From: CADCVT01 sp036389155
Lineage (GTDB): Bacteria > Actinomycetota > Thermoleophilia > Solirubrobacterales > Solirubrobacteraceae
Reading direction: 5' to 3'
DNA length: 64,000 nucleotides
Assembly: GCA_036389155.1 (NCBI GenBank)
Contig: DASVQN010000020.1
Location: 1-64,000, forward strand
Made by a program: the position numbers and the translations under genes. This document shows positions 14,810-23,930 of this stretch, piece after piece (the first letter of the stretch is position 1; every line of letters begins with the position of its first letter). The notes beneath the pieces are model-generated. The model saw only the letters and a program-made list of their open reading frames with translations, was not told the origin of the DNA and ran no database searches.

Positions 14810-16126
14810 ATGGCCGACACCCCTCGCACCTCCGCGCACATCATCCCCGAGCCGCAGGCGACCGAGCGCCTGCGAGCGCAGGCCGTCGCCTCCTACGAGG
14901 CCAACCACGAGGACGTCAGCCGGGTCCTCCTCCTGTACTCCGGCGGGCTGGACACGAGCGTGATGCTCAAGTGGATCCAGGACGAGTACGAGGCCGAGGT
15001 CGTCACGCTCACGGTCAACCTCGGGCAGCCGGGCGAGGACTACTCCGTGGTGGAGGGCAAGGCGAAGCAGCTCGGCGCCGTCGAGACGTTCGTGGTCGAC
15101 GCGCGGGAGGAGTTCGCGTCGGACTTCATCGCGCCGGCGATCAAGGCGAACGCGATCTACGGGCTCGGCTATCCGCTGTTCACGGCCCTCGGCCGCCCGC
15201 TCATCGCCAAGCTCGCCGTCGAGTACGCGCGGAAGTCCGGCTGCGACACGATCGCGCACGGCTGCACGGGCAAGGGCAACGACCAGGTGCGGATCGAGGC
15301 GACCGTCGCGACGCTGGCCCCCGAGCTCAAGCTGATCGCGCCGGTGCGCTCGTGGGCGATGGGGCGCGACGAGGAGATCGCGTACGCGCGCGAGCACGGG
15401 ATCCCCGTCAAGGGCGGCGTCGAGAGCGCCCCGTACTCGATCGACGACAACCTCTGGGGCCGCTCGTCGGAGGGCAAGTGGATCGAGGACCTCAGCCACG
15501 CGCCCGAGGACGACGTCTTCCAGCTCGTGACGCGCCCCGAGGAGGCGCCGGACGAGGCCGAGCACGTGTCGGTCTCGTTCGAGCGCGGACTGCCGGTCGC
15601 CGTCAACGGCACCGAGATGCCGCTCGTCGACCTGCTGGAGGAGGTCGCGCGGATCGGGATGCGCCACGGCGTCGGCATCGTCGACCACATCGAGGACCGG
15701 ATCGTCGGGCTGAAGGTGCGCGACATCTACGAGGTCCCCGCCGCGGCGGTCATCCTCCCCGCGCACGCGGAGCTCGAGAAGCTCGTCGGGACGATCCACC
15801 AGAACCAGTTCAAGCCGACGCTCGACCGCCAGTGGGCGTACCTCGTGTACGCGGGGCTGTGGTGGGAGCCGCTGCGGTCCAACCTCGACGCGTACATGGA
15901 CAGCGTCAACGAGTGGGTCACCGGGACGATCGGGATGAAGCTCTACAAGGGGTCGGCGCGGGTCGTGACGCGCGAGTCGCCCCACGCGGTGTACGACGCG
16001 CAGCTGGCGACGTTCGCGGAGTCGGGCGGGCTGTTCTCCCAGCAGGCGTCGCCGGGGTTCATCGAGCTGTGGTCGCTGCAGTCGCGGATGGCGTGGCGGC
16101 TCCGCAATGCCGATCCCGACGCTTGA
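14810..16126 (+). CDS. argG: argininosuccinate synthase
   Basis: ArgG ligates citrulline and aspartate using ATP to give argininosuccinate. The PP-loop 'LLLYSGGLDTSVMLKWIQ' binds ATP near residue 45. 'HGCTGKGNDQVRIE' and 'VKGGVESAPYSIDDNLWGRS' are family signatures. 438 residues, within the normal range, with an N-terminal extension of about 30 residues before the first strand. ATG at 14810 is the first sensible start; the earlier open frame reads over tetR. The last 20 bases overlap the next gene. argH is not in this window. Confidence 0.96.
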   Translation: MADTPRTSAHIIPEPQATERLRAQAVASYEANHEDVSRVLLLYSGGLDTSVMLKWIQDEYEAEVVTLTVNLGQPGEDYSVVEGKAKQLGAVETFVVDAREEFASDFIAPAIKANAIYGLGYPLFTALGRPLIAKLAVEYARKSGCDTIAHGCTGKGNDQVRIEATVATLAPELKLIAPVRSWAMGRDEEIAYAREHGIPVKGGVESAPYSIDDNLWGRSSEGKWIEDLSHAPEDDVFQLVTRPEEAPDEAEHVSVSFERGLPVAVNGTEMPLVDLLEEVARIGMRHGVGIVDHIEDRIVGLKVRDIYEVPAAAVILPAHAELEKLVGTIHQNQFKPTLDRQWAYLVYAGLWWEPLRSNLDAYMDSVNEWVTGTIGMKLYKGSARVVTRESPHAVYDAQLATFAESGGLFSQQASPGFIELWSLQSRMAWRLRNADPDA

Positions 16127-16610
16127 GACCCCGCGGCTGACGCTGCGCGCGTTCGAGGAGGCCGACCTCGACGCGTGGGCGGCGATCGGAACCGACGAGG
16201 AGGCCGCGCGGTTCGTGGGCGGCCTGCGCTCGCGGGAGGAGTCGTGGCTGCGGATGGCGGCGTACCTCGGCCACTGGGAGCTGCGGGGGTACGGGCAGTG
16301 GGCGGTCGTGCTGCGGGACTCCAGCCGGTTCGTCGGCCGCGCGGGCCTGTGGAACCCGGAGGGGTGGCCGGAGCTCGAGGTGGGGTGGACCCTCGACCGC
16401 GCGGTGTGGGGGAACGGCTACGCGACGGAGGCGGGGCGGGCGGCGGTCGAGTGGGGGCGCTCGGCGCTCGGACTGAAGCGGATCGCGTCCGTCATCAGCG
16501 TGGGGAACACGCGGTCGATCGCGGTCGCCGAGCGGCTCGGGATGACGTTCGACCGCTCGACCCGGCTGGGCGACGGCGACGAAGTGTCCGTCTACGCGAT
16601 GTCGCTCTAG
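16107..16610 (+). CDS. GNAT-family N-acetyltransferase (RimJ/RimL type)
   Basis: A 167-residue acetyl-CoA-dependent acetyltransferase. It opens with 'LETPRLTLRAFEEADLDAW', the usual RimJ/RimL N-terminus, and has the acetyl-CoA site around 'GWTLDRAVWGNGYATEAGRA' and the late 'VGNTRSIAVAERLGM' motif. Family members modify ribosomal-protein N-termini or small amines; the substrate here is not predictable. The gene begins 20 bases inside argG, so the two are co-transcribed and probably coupled. Confidence 0.9.
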   Translation: MPIPTLETPRLTLRAFEEADLDAWAAIGTDEEAARFVGGLRSREESWLRMAAYLGHWELRGYGQWAVVLRDSSRFVGRAGLWNPEGWPELEVGWTLDRAVWGNGYATEAGRAAVEWGRSALGLKRIASVISVGNTRSIAVAERLGMTFDRSTRLGDGDEVSVYAMSL

Positions 16611-16644
16611 CGGATCGTCCGGTTTCGGACACATACTGGCGGCG

Positions 16645-19600
16645 GTGAACCCCGACCGGCAGTCGCAGAAGCTCGTCGTGGAGCGCGCTGAGTGGATCCC
16701 GTCCTCGCCGGACGACATCGAGGTGCGCGTGTACGGGCTCTGGAACGGGTCGACCGTGCCCCCGCCGGTCACGCTGCTGATCGGCGACACCCCGTTCGCG
16801 TCGCTGTCGGACCCGCCTCCCGCCGGGCTCGCGCCCGCGTGGTCGGCGGCGTTCCTCGTGCCGGGCGAGCTGCGGGCGGCGCTGGAGAACGCGGAGGCCG
16901 TCGTCGCGGGGCCGGACTTCGTCGCGCTGCTGCCGGCGGCGCAGCCGGGGGCGATGGATCCCCCGCCCGGGACGGTCGTCGACCCGGCCGTCCTGGCCGA
17001 GCGGCGGGCGCGGCGGGCGGAGCTGGCGGAGGAGAGCGCGGCGCAGCGGGCGGCGTCGGCCGAGCAGACGGTCGAGACCCTCCGCACGCAGCTCGACCTG
17101 CTCGAGGAGCGCGCCGCGCGAGCGGGAGCCGAGCGCGACACGCTCGCGGCTCGCGTGGCCGACGCCGAGCGGATGCTCAAGCGCGCCGAGCAGCGCGAGG
17201 AGGCCGAGCGGCGCAGGCGCGCAGAGCTCGAGGAGGAGGTCGCGTCGGCGGAGCGGCGCGTCGAGAGCGACCTCGAGGACCTCCGCGCGCGGCTGGCCGG
17301 CGCCGAGGAGCTCGCCCGCGCCCTCGAGCGAGAGCTCGACCACGCCCGCCGCCGGACCGAGGACGCGACCAGGATCGCCGAGGCCGAGAGGTCGGCCCGC
17401 CGCGCGGCGGAGGAGACGGCGAAGCGGGCGAACGCCGAAGCCGAGGAGCTCCGGGCGAGGCTGGAGTCGGGAGTCACTGCGCCGGACGAGGCGCTCGAGG
17501 CCGAGCTCGAGGCGCTCCGAGCCGAGGCCGACGGCCTCCGAGCCGAAGCCGACTCCCTCCGCGCCCGAGCCGCCGACGCGGACGCGCTGCGCGCCGAGGC
17601 CGACGCCCTCCGAGCCCGAGCCGCCGACGCCGAGGCCTTCCGGGCCGAGGCCGACTCCCTGCGCGCCCGCGCCGCCGACGCGGATGCCCTGCGCGCCGAA
17701 GCCGACGCCCTGCGCGCCCGCGCCGCCGACGCCGAGGCCTTCCGGGCGGAGGCCGACGCCCTGCGCGCCCGCGCGTCCCTCGCCGACGAGCTTCGGATCG
17801 AGGCGGAGGCCCTTCGGGCGGAGGCCGACGCGCTTCGGGTCGAGGCGGACTCGCTTCGCGCTCGCGCTCGCGAGGCCGACCGGCTGCGGGCCGAGACGGA
17901 GGTGCTGCGGCGCCGAGCCGCCGCAGCGGACGAGCTCCGCGCGCGCACGACCGAGCTCGAGCGGCGCCTCGTCGCCGAGCCGCGCCGCGGCGAGACCGAC
18001 GCCCTCCGCGCGCGCGCCGCCGACCTCGAGCGCCGCCTGGCCGCCGAGCGCGCCGCGCGCGAGGAGGCCGAGGCGCTGCGGACGGAGAGCGGGCAGTCCG
18101 AGCGCGAGCGCGCCCTCGTCGCGCAGGTCGCGGCGCTCGAGGCCGAGCTGGCGCGGCGGGTCGCCGTCCACGGGCGCGTCCAGGAGGCGATCGCGCTCAT
18201 CCGCACGGAGCTGTCGCAGGTCCGCGAGCAGGTCGAGGACGCGGACCCGGCGCGCGCGAGCGCGACCGCGGCGGTCGCGAACCTGCGGACGGAGCTGCTC
18301 GAGCTGGAGGAGCGCGCGCAGGCCCTCGACGGCGCGCTGCGCGCGCGGACGGCCGAGCTCGACGCCGCGCGCGGGGAGCTCGACCGCGCCCGCGACGACG
18401 CGGCTGCCGCGCGGGCCGAGGCCGACGCCGAGCGTCAGGCGCTCGCTTCCGCCGAGCACAGCGCGGCGGAGGCCCGCCGCATCGCCGCCGACCTCCGCGA
18501 CCGCCTCGCGGCCGAGCAGGCCGCGCGCACCCTGGCCGAGCAGCGGCTCGCGGAGCGCGGCGACGTCCCGCCCGCCGACCCGACCCTCGATCCCGCGCCG
18601 ACGGGCGACCCGGCGCTCGACACGCTGATCTCCGGCCTGCGGGCGCAGGTCGCCGCGGCGCGCGAGCAGCTCGCGCGGTGGGGCGGCGAGGCGCCGCCCG
18701 AGGAGCCCGGGGCGGCCACGAAGCACGACCTGGGGGCGGACCCCGCCGCCGGCGACCTCCCGAGCCTCGACGAGCCGCTCCCGCCGAAGCCGCGCGCCGA
18801 GCAGCCCGCGGCCGCTCCCTCGGAACCGCGTGCGCAGGAGCCCGGCGGCGCTCGCTCGGAGGCGCGCGCCCAGCAGCCCGCGGTCGCTCCCTCCGAGCCG
18901 CGCGTCGAGCCGCCGCCCGCCGCTCCGCCGCCCGCCGCTCCGTCCGCGCCCGCGCGCATGGACCCGCTCGAGGACGAGACCCGCCGCCGCCTCCAGGCGA
19001 TCGCCGCGGAGCTGCGGGCCGCGGTCCCCGAGCGGGCGTCGTCCGCCGGTGGGCCCGACGTCATCGGCGACCTCCAGCGCGCCGCGGAGCGCCTCCGCGC
19101 CGCCGCCGAGCAGGAGCTCCGGCGCCTCGAGGCGGACCCGTCCGCGCCGCCGCCGGCTTCGCCGGCCCAATCGACCGCGTCGCCCGCCCCCGGCGCGGCC
19201 GCTCCGCCCGCCGGCGAGGAGCCTCCTCCGTTCGCCCCCGGCGCGGCCGCTGCGCGCGCCGGCGACGAGCCCTCTCCGCACGCCCCCGGCGCGGCCGCTC
19301 CGCCCGCCGGCGACGCGCCCTCTCGGCCGGCCGCCGACCAGCCCTCCCCGCGCGACATCGTCGCCCCGCAGCCGACCGGCGAAGGATTCCGCGGCGCGGA
19401 GGGGGGCGCCGCGCCGGGCGGTCGCGAGGCGGGCCGGCGCGCCGTCCCGGTCGAGCTCGGCGCGCGGCCGGTCGCGATGTTCCCGACGGAGAGCCCGTGG
19501 CTTCGCGGCGGGCTCCAGTCGCTCGCCGCCCGCGAGCCCGAGACCGCGGCCCGGCTGCTCGCCGCGCTGCTCCCCGTCCAGGCGCTCGTCGCCGGCGACC

Positions 19601-20211
19601 TCGCCTACGACCTGACCGCGCCCACGGTGGGAACGCTCCGCGTCGTCCTGGCCGGCGGGACGGCGAAGGTCGAGCCTCGCGAGCGGCCGGGGGATCGCCA
19701 CGAGGTCGACGTCCTCCTCGAGGGGCCGCTCGACGCCCTCGCCCCGCTCGCCGCCGGCGGCGCCGGCCGGAAGCTGAAGGGCGTGCACGTCCGCGGCAGC
19801 CGGCGCCGGATCAGGCGGCTGCTGAAGGCGCGGCGCGACCCGGTCGGGCTCGCCGACCTCGGCTTCGCGGGCTCGCCGGTCCATCCCGGGCTGCTGCTGT
19901 CCGCGCTCGCCGCCGCCGTCGACCCGACGTGGACCATCGGCCACCGCCTCGCCGTCGCCTACGTGATCGGCGGCGACGGGACCTTCACCGTGATGGCCGG
20001 CGACGGCAGCCCGCTCCGGGTCGTCCCCGGCATCCCGGAGCAGGCCGGCGGCCCGACCGCCACCGTCGTCGTCAGCGCCCGGGCGTTCATGCCGCTCATC
20101 GCCGGGCAGAAGCCGCCGGAGGACGAGCGGGCCACGGTCACGGGCGAGCGCTGGGCGGCCGACCTCGTCCACGCCTGGTTCGACCGGGCGCGCGGCGTGC
20201 GTGCCGGGTGA
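16645..20211 (+). CDS. large coiled-coil protein with N-terminal beta domain and SCP2-like C-terminus
   Basis: 1188 residues, GTG start. Residues 1-110 form a small beta-rich domain ('DDIEVRVYGLWNGSTVPPP'). Residues ~120-640 are an almost unbroken Ala/Arg/Glu coiled coil containing five tandem 17-residue repeats (codons 306-390). A Pro/Ala-rich disordered region with repeated 'APGAAAPPAGDEP'-like units follows (~720-920). The C-terminal ~270 residues resemble SCP2-type lipid-binding folds, apparently twice: 'LAYDLTAPTVGTLRVVLAGG' and 'TFTVMAGDGSPLRVV' with 'SARAFMPLIAGQ'. There is no signal peptide or membrane segment, so it is probably cytoplasmic. It could be a scaffold linking lipid binding to a long rod. 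That function is inference; I do not recognise a characterised relative. Confidence 0.8.
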   Translation: MNPDRQSQKLVVERAEWIPSSPDDIEVRVYGLWNGSTVPPPVTLLIGDTPFASLSDPPPAGLAPAWSAAFLVPGELRAALENAEAVVAGPDFVALLPAAQPGAMDPPPGTVVDPAVLAERRARRAELAEESAAQRAASAEQTVETLRTQLDLLEERAARAGAERDTLAARVADAERMLKRAEQREEAERRRRAELEEEVASAERRVESDLEDLRARLAGAEELARALERELDHARRRTEDATRIAEAERSARRAAEETAKRANAEAEELRARLESGVTAPDEALEAELEALRAEADGLRAEADSLRARAADADALRAEADALRARAADAEAFRAEADSLRARAADADALRAEADALRARAADAEAFRAEADALRARASLADELRIEAEALRAEADALRVEADSLRARAREADRLRAETEVLRRRAAAADELRARTTELERRLVAEPRRGETDALRARAADLERRLAAERAAREEAEALRTESGQSERERALVAQVAALEAELARRVAVHGRVQEAIALIRTELSQVREQVEDADPARASATAAVANLRTELLELEERAQALDGALRARTAELDAARGELDRARDDAAAARAEADAERQALASAEHSAAEARRIAADLRDRLAAEQAARTLAEQRLAERGDVPPADPTLDPAPTGDPALDTLISGLRAQVAAAREQLARWGGEAPPEEPGAATKHDLGADPAAGDLPSLDEPLPPKPRAEQPAAAPSEPRAQEPGGARSEARAQQPAVAPSEPRVEPPPAAPPPAAPSAPARMDPLEDETRRRLQAIAAELRAAVPERASSAGGPDVIGDLQRAAERLRAAAEQELRRLEADPSAPPPASPAQSTASPAPGAAAPPAGEEPPPFAPGAAAARAGDEPSPHAPGAAAPPAGDAPSRPAADQPSPRDIVAPQPTGEGFRGAEGGAAPGGREAGRRAVPVELGARPVAMFPTESPWLRGGLQSLAAREPETAARLLAALLPVQALVAGDLAYDLTAPTVGTLRVVLAGGTAKVEPRERPGDRHEVDVLLEGPLDALAPLAAGGAGRKLKGVHVRGSRRRIRRLLKARRDPVGLADLGFAGSPVHPGLLLSALAAAVDPTWTIGHRLAVAYVIGGDGTFTVMAGDGSPLRVVPGIPEQAGGPTATVVVSARAFMPLIAGQKPPEDERATVTGERWAADLVHAWFDRARGVRAG
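17560..17814 (+). repeat. 51-bp tandem repeat, five units, inside the coiled-coil gene
   Basis: Units begin at 17560, 17611, 17662, 17713 and 17764, each encoding 17 residues beginning R-A-R-A. Units alternate between 'DALRAEADAL' and 'EAFRAEAD' types, giving a 102-bp higher-order period; the last is degenerate. Seventeen residues is not a multiple of seven, so the heptad register shifts at each unit. Confidence 0.85.
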
Positions 20212-20292
20212 GCGGAAGAGCGCGCAACCTGCGGCAATCGCCTCGGCGGCACCCGCGCGCCATCCGACCCGCCGCCTAGCATCCATTCCCCC

Positions 20293-23200
20293 GTGAGCAC
20301 CCCCGGCTGCGCGCACCTCCACGTCCACTCCGAGTACTCGCTCCTCGACGGCGCGTGCAAGATCGACGCGCTCGCCGAGCGCGCCGCGGCCTTCGGGCAG
20401 CCCGCGCTCGGCCTCACCGACCACGGCGTCATGAACGGCGCCATCGAGCTCCAGAAGGCCGCGCAGAGGCACGGCATCAAGCCGATCGTCGGCTGCGAGA
20501 TCTACCTGGTCGACGACCACGTCAAGGCGCAGACCGAGAAGGTGGAGCGCAACCACCTCACGCTCCTCGCCGAGACCGACGAGGGCTACCGCAACCTGGT
20601 CAAGATCTCGAGCGCCGGCTTCCTCGACGGCCTGAACCGCGGCAAGCCGACCGTCGACCTCGAGCAGGTCGCGCGCCACTCGCGCGGCGTCATCGCGCTG
20701 ACCGGCTGTCTCGCGTCGAGGTTCTGCTCCAGGCTCGTGCAGGACAAGCCGCACGAGGCGCGCCAGCACGCGGACGACCTCCTGAACGCCTTCGGCCCCG
20801 ACAGCGTCTTCTTCGAGGTCCAGAAGAACGGCATCGGCGACCAGGACAAGGCGAACGAGGGCATCGTGCGGATCGCCCGCGAGCTGGGCCGCCCGCTGGT
20901 GGCGACCGGCGACGTCCACTACCTGCGCCGCGAGGACTACCACCACCACACGGCGCTGCTGTGCGTGCAGACCAAGTCGACGCTCGCCGACCCGAAGATG
21001 ACCTTCGACACGAACGAGTTCTACCTGCGTTCGAACGAGGAGATGGCCGGCCACTTCGCCGAGTGGCCGGAGGCGCTGCAGTCCACGCTCGACATCGCCG
21101 AGCGCTGCAACACCGAGATCGAGCTCGGCAAGCAGCTCATCCCGCGCTACCCGACACCCGACGGCACCGACGAGCGCGACTACCTCCGCGCCATGGTCCA
21201 GGAGGGGCTGCGCAAGCGCTACGGCGACCCGCCGCCCGCCGAGGCCGTCGAGCGCATGAACATGGAGCTCGGCGTCATCGACCGCATGGGCTTCTCCGCC
21301 TACTTCCTCATCGTCTGGGACTTCGTCAAGTTCGCCAAGGACAACGGGATCGCCGTCGGCCCGGGCCGCGGCTCGGCGGCCGGCAGCCTCGTCGCGTACT
21401 GCCTGAACATCACGGACGTCGACCCGCTCCGCTACGACCTCCTCTTCGAGCGCTTCCTCAACCCCGAGCGCGTGTCGATGCCGGACATCGACATCGACTT
21501 CTCGGTCCGCGGCCGCGAGCGCGTCATGCGCTACGTGACCGAGAAGTACGGCCGCGAGTCGGTCGCGCAGATCGTCACCTTCGGCAAGATGTTCCCGCGC
21601 GCGGCCACCCGCGACGCCGCGCGCGTCCTCGGCCACGACTACGGCGCCGGCGACCGGCTCGCGAAGCTCATTCCCGACCCGATCATGGGGCGCCCGCCGA
21701 GCTTCGACGACTGCCTCGCCCACGGCGAGCTGAAGACCGCCTACGAGACTGACGCGACCGCGAAGCAGATCATCGACGTGGCCAAGGGCCTCGAGGGGAT
21801 CGTCCGCAACAGCTCGATCCACGCGGCCGCGGTCGTCATCGCCGACCGCCCGCTCACCGACATCGTTCCGCTCCAGCTCGCCGAGGCGGGCACCGACGGC
21901 GACGGCAAGAAGGTCTTCCGCACCGTCACGCAGTACTCGATGAAGCCGGTCGAGGATCTCGGCCTGCTCAAGATGGACTTCCTGGGCCTGCGCAACCTCG
22001 ACGTGATCGAGGACGCGCTGGACATCATCGAGCGCTCGTCCGACGCGCGACCCGACATGGCGCGCCTACCGCTCGACGACGCGAAGACCTACGACATGCT
22101 CGCCCGCGGCGACAGCGTCGGGGTCTTCCAGTTCGAGTCCGAGGGGATGCAGGAGGCGCTGCGCAAGGTCCGCCCGACCGAGTTCGACGACCTCGTCGCC
22201 CTCGTCGCGCTCTACCGCCCGGGCGCGATGGACCAGATCCCCACGTACTCGCGCGGCAAGCGCGACCCCGAGCAGGTCCAGATCCCCGACCCGCGGCTGG
22301 AGCCGATCGTCGGCGGCACCTACGGCGTGATCCTGTACCAGGAGCAGGCCATGCTCATCTCCAAGGAGCTGGCCGGCTTCAGCGGCGCCCAGGCCGACGA
22401 CCTGCGCAAGGCGATCGGCAAGAAGAACCGCGAGGCGATGGCGAAGCTGAAGCCGGCGTTCTTCGACGGCTGCCGCGCCAGCGGCACGAACGAGCAGCTC
22501 ATCGAGCACCTGTGGAACACGAACGAGCGCTCCGCCGACTACTCGTTCAACAAGTCCCACGCCGCCTGCTACGCGCTCATCGCCTACCGCACCGCGTGGC
22601 TGAAGGCGAACTACCCGGCCGAGTACATGGCCGCCCTGATCTCCAGCGTCATGGACACGAAGGACAAGGTCCCGTTCTTCGTCGCCAAGGCGGAGGAGAT
22701 GGGGATCGAGATCCTCCCGCCCGACGTCAACCTCTCCGACCACGAGTTCGTCGTGGTCGAGGGCAACATCCGGTTCGGGCTCGACGCCGTGAAGGGCGTG
22801 GGCTATGCCGCCGTCGAGGCGATCAAGGCCGCGCGCGAGGAGGGCGGGCCGTTCGAGTCGATCTGGGACTTCTGCTGCCGCGTCGACTGCAAGGCGGTCA
22901 ACAAGCGCGCGATGGAGGCGCTCATCAAATGCGGGGCGTTCGGCTCGACCGGCGCGTCGCGCAAGGGCATGCTCGCCATGCTCGAGCAGGCGCAGGGGGC
23001 CGGTTCCAAGCAGCAGCAGGACGCGCAGATCGGCCAGGGCTCGATCTTCGACATGGCCTTCGACACAGGCGGAGGGAGCGGTGCGGCCGCCGCGTTCGCC
23101 GCGCCGTCGCACCCGCCGATCCCGCCCGACGAGTTCGACCAGCCGGAGCTGCTCGCGGCGGAGAAGGAGGCGATCGGCGTCTTCATCTCCGCCCACCCGC

Positions 23201-23859
23201 TCAAGCAGGTGCGCGAGGCGCTGCGCGTGAAGGTCGACGCCTCGCTCGCGGAACTCTCGAACTACAAGGACGGCGACTGGGTCACCGCCGGCGGGATCAT
23301 CACGCAGGCCAAGAAGATCCGCACCAAGAAGGGCGACCAGATGATGTTCGCCACCCTCGACGACCTCGAGGGCGCGCTCGAGATCCTGCTCTTCGCCAAC
23401 GCGCTGGAGCAGTACGAGGGTGCCCTCGGCGTCGACGAGGTCGTGCTCGTGCGGGGCAAGGTCGACCACAAGGACGCGGACAAGACGTGCCTCGTCGTCC
23501 AGTCGGTCGAGCCGTTCAAGCCGACCGAGCAGGAGGTGGAGAAGGCGCGCGACGAGCTCGCGAAGATGCAGATCGGCCCGGTGCCGTTCCACCTGCGCAT
23601 CGACGCCTCGCGCCTGGCGGCCTCCGCGATCGAGGAGCTCAAGGAGATCCTCGGCAGCTTTCCGGGCGAGTCCGACGTGGTCCTCGAGATGGCGACGCAG
23701 GCCGGGCGCCGGACGCTGAAGCTCGGGCCGTCGTACCGCGTGTCGGTCAACGCCTCGCTGAAGGCCGAGCTCGACCACATCCTCGGCGCGGCGTTCCTCC
23801 CCGCGGCCGCGAAGGCGGCCGAGCCGGCACCCGCAGCGACCGCGACCGCCGCCGCCTAG
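20293..23859 (+). CDS. dnaE: DNA polymerase III alpha subunit
   Basis: The replicative polymerase, 1188 residues, GTG start. An N-terminal PHP domain carries an apparently complete metal site ('HLHVHSEYSLLDG', 'GLTDHGV', 'GCEIYLV', 'RNHLTLL', 'ATGDVHYL'). The polymerase core has 'GPGRGSAAGSLVAYCL' and the catalytic 'PDIDIDFS' near residue 397, followed by 'FQFESEGMQEALRKV'. The C-terminus has an OB fold ('GDWVTAGGIITQAKKIRTKKG') and a degenerate tail. An intact PHP site suggests proofreading within this chain, as known for Mycobacterium tuberculosis DnaE1. Flanking genes are not replication genes. Confidence 0.97.
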   Translation: MSTPGCAHLHVHSEYSLLDGACKIDALAERAAAFGQPALGLTDHGVMNGAIELQKAAQRHGIKPIVGCEIYLVDDHVKAQTEKVERNHLTLLAETDEGYRNLVKISSAGFLDGLNRGKPTVDLEQVARHSRGVIALTGCLASRFCSRLVQDKPHEARQHADDLLNAFGPDSVFFEVQKNGIGDQDKANEGIVRIARELGRPLVATGDVHYLRREDYHHHTALLCVQTKSTLADPKMTFDTNEFYLRSNEEMAGHFAEWPEALQSTLDIAERCNTEIELGKQLIPRYPTPDGTDERDYLRAMVQEGLRKRYGDPPPAEAVERMNMELGVIDRMGFSAYFLIVWDFVKFAKDNGIAVGPGRGSAAGSLVAYCLNITDVDPLRYDLLFERFLNPERVSMPDIDIDFSVRGRERVMRYVTEKYGRESVAQIVTFGKMFPRAATRDAARVLGHDYGAGDRLAKLIPDPIMGRPPSFDDCLAHGELKTAYETDATAKQIIDVAKGLEGIVRNSSIHAAAVVIADRPLTDIVPLQLAEAGTDGDGKKVFRTVTQYSMKPVEDLGLLKMDFLGLRNLDVIEDALDIIERSSDARPDMARLPLDDAKTYDMLARGDSVGVFQFESEGMQEALRKVRPTEFDDLVALVALYRPGAMDQIPTYSRGKRDPEQVQIPDPRLEPIVGGTYGVILYQEQAMLISKELAGFSGAQADDLRKAIGKKNREAMAKLKPAFFDGCRASGTNEQLIEHLWNTNERSADYSFNKSHAACYALIAYRTAWLKANYPAEYMAALISSVMDTKDKVPFFVAKAEEMGIEILPPDVNLSDHEFVVVEGNIRFGLDAVKGVGYAAVEAIKAAREEGGPFESIWDFCCRVDCKAVNKRAMEALIKCGAFGSTGASRKGMLAMLEQAQGAGSKQQQDAQIGQGSIFDMAFDTGGGSGAAAAFAAPSHPPIPPDEFDQPELLAAEKEAIGVFISAHPLKQVREALRVKVDASLAELSNYKDGDWVTAGGIITQAKKIRTKKGDQMMFATLDDLEGALEILLFANALEQYEGALGVDEVVLVRGKVDHKDADKTCLVVQSVEPFKPTEQEVEKARDELAKMQIGPVPFHLRIDASRLAASAIEELKEILGSFPGESDVVLEMATQAGRRTLKLGPSYRVSVNASLKAELDHILGAAFLPAAAKAAEPAPAATATAAA

Positions 23860-23877
23860 CGGCCGCACACGGACGTC

Positions 23878-23893
23878 GTCCACAAAAGTGGAC
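23878..23893. terminator. short hairpin after dnaE
   Basis: GTCCAC-AAAA-GTGGAC forms a perfect 6-bp stem 18 bases after the dnaE stop. No T run follows, so termination is uncertain. It could also be part of the promoter or leader of the next gene, whose start is 37 bases downstream. Confidence 0.35.
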
Positions 23894-23930
23894 ATCTGTT
23901 CGATGGGGAACCGCTAAGGAACGTGCCAGT

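Noticed and set aside
17560..17814. CRISPR-like array
   Set aside because: Units are contiguous 51-bp coding repeats without spacers, in frame with a coiled-coil protein.
16495..21822. Minus-strand ORF of 1775 codons
   Set aside because: It runs antisense through the coiled-coil gene and dnaE. GC-rich codon bias leaves the opposite frame open, and it has no motif.
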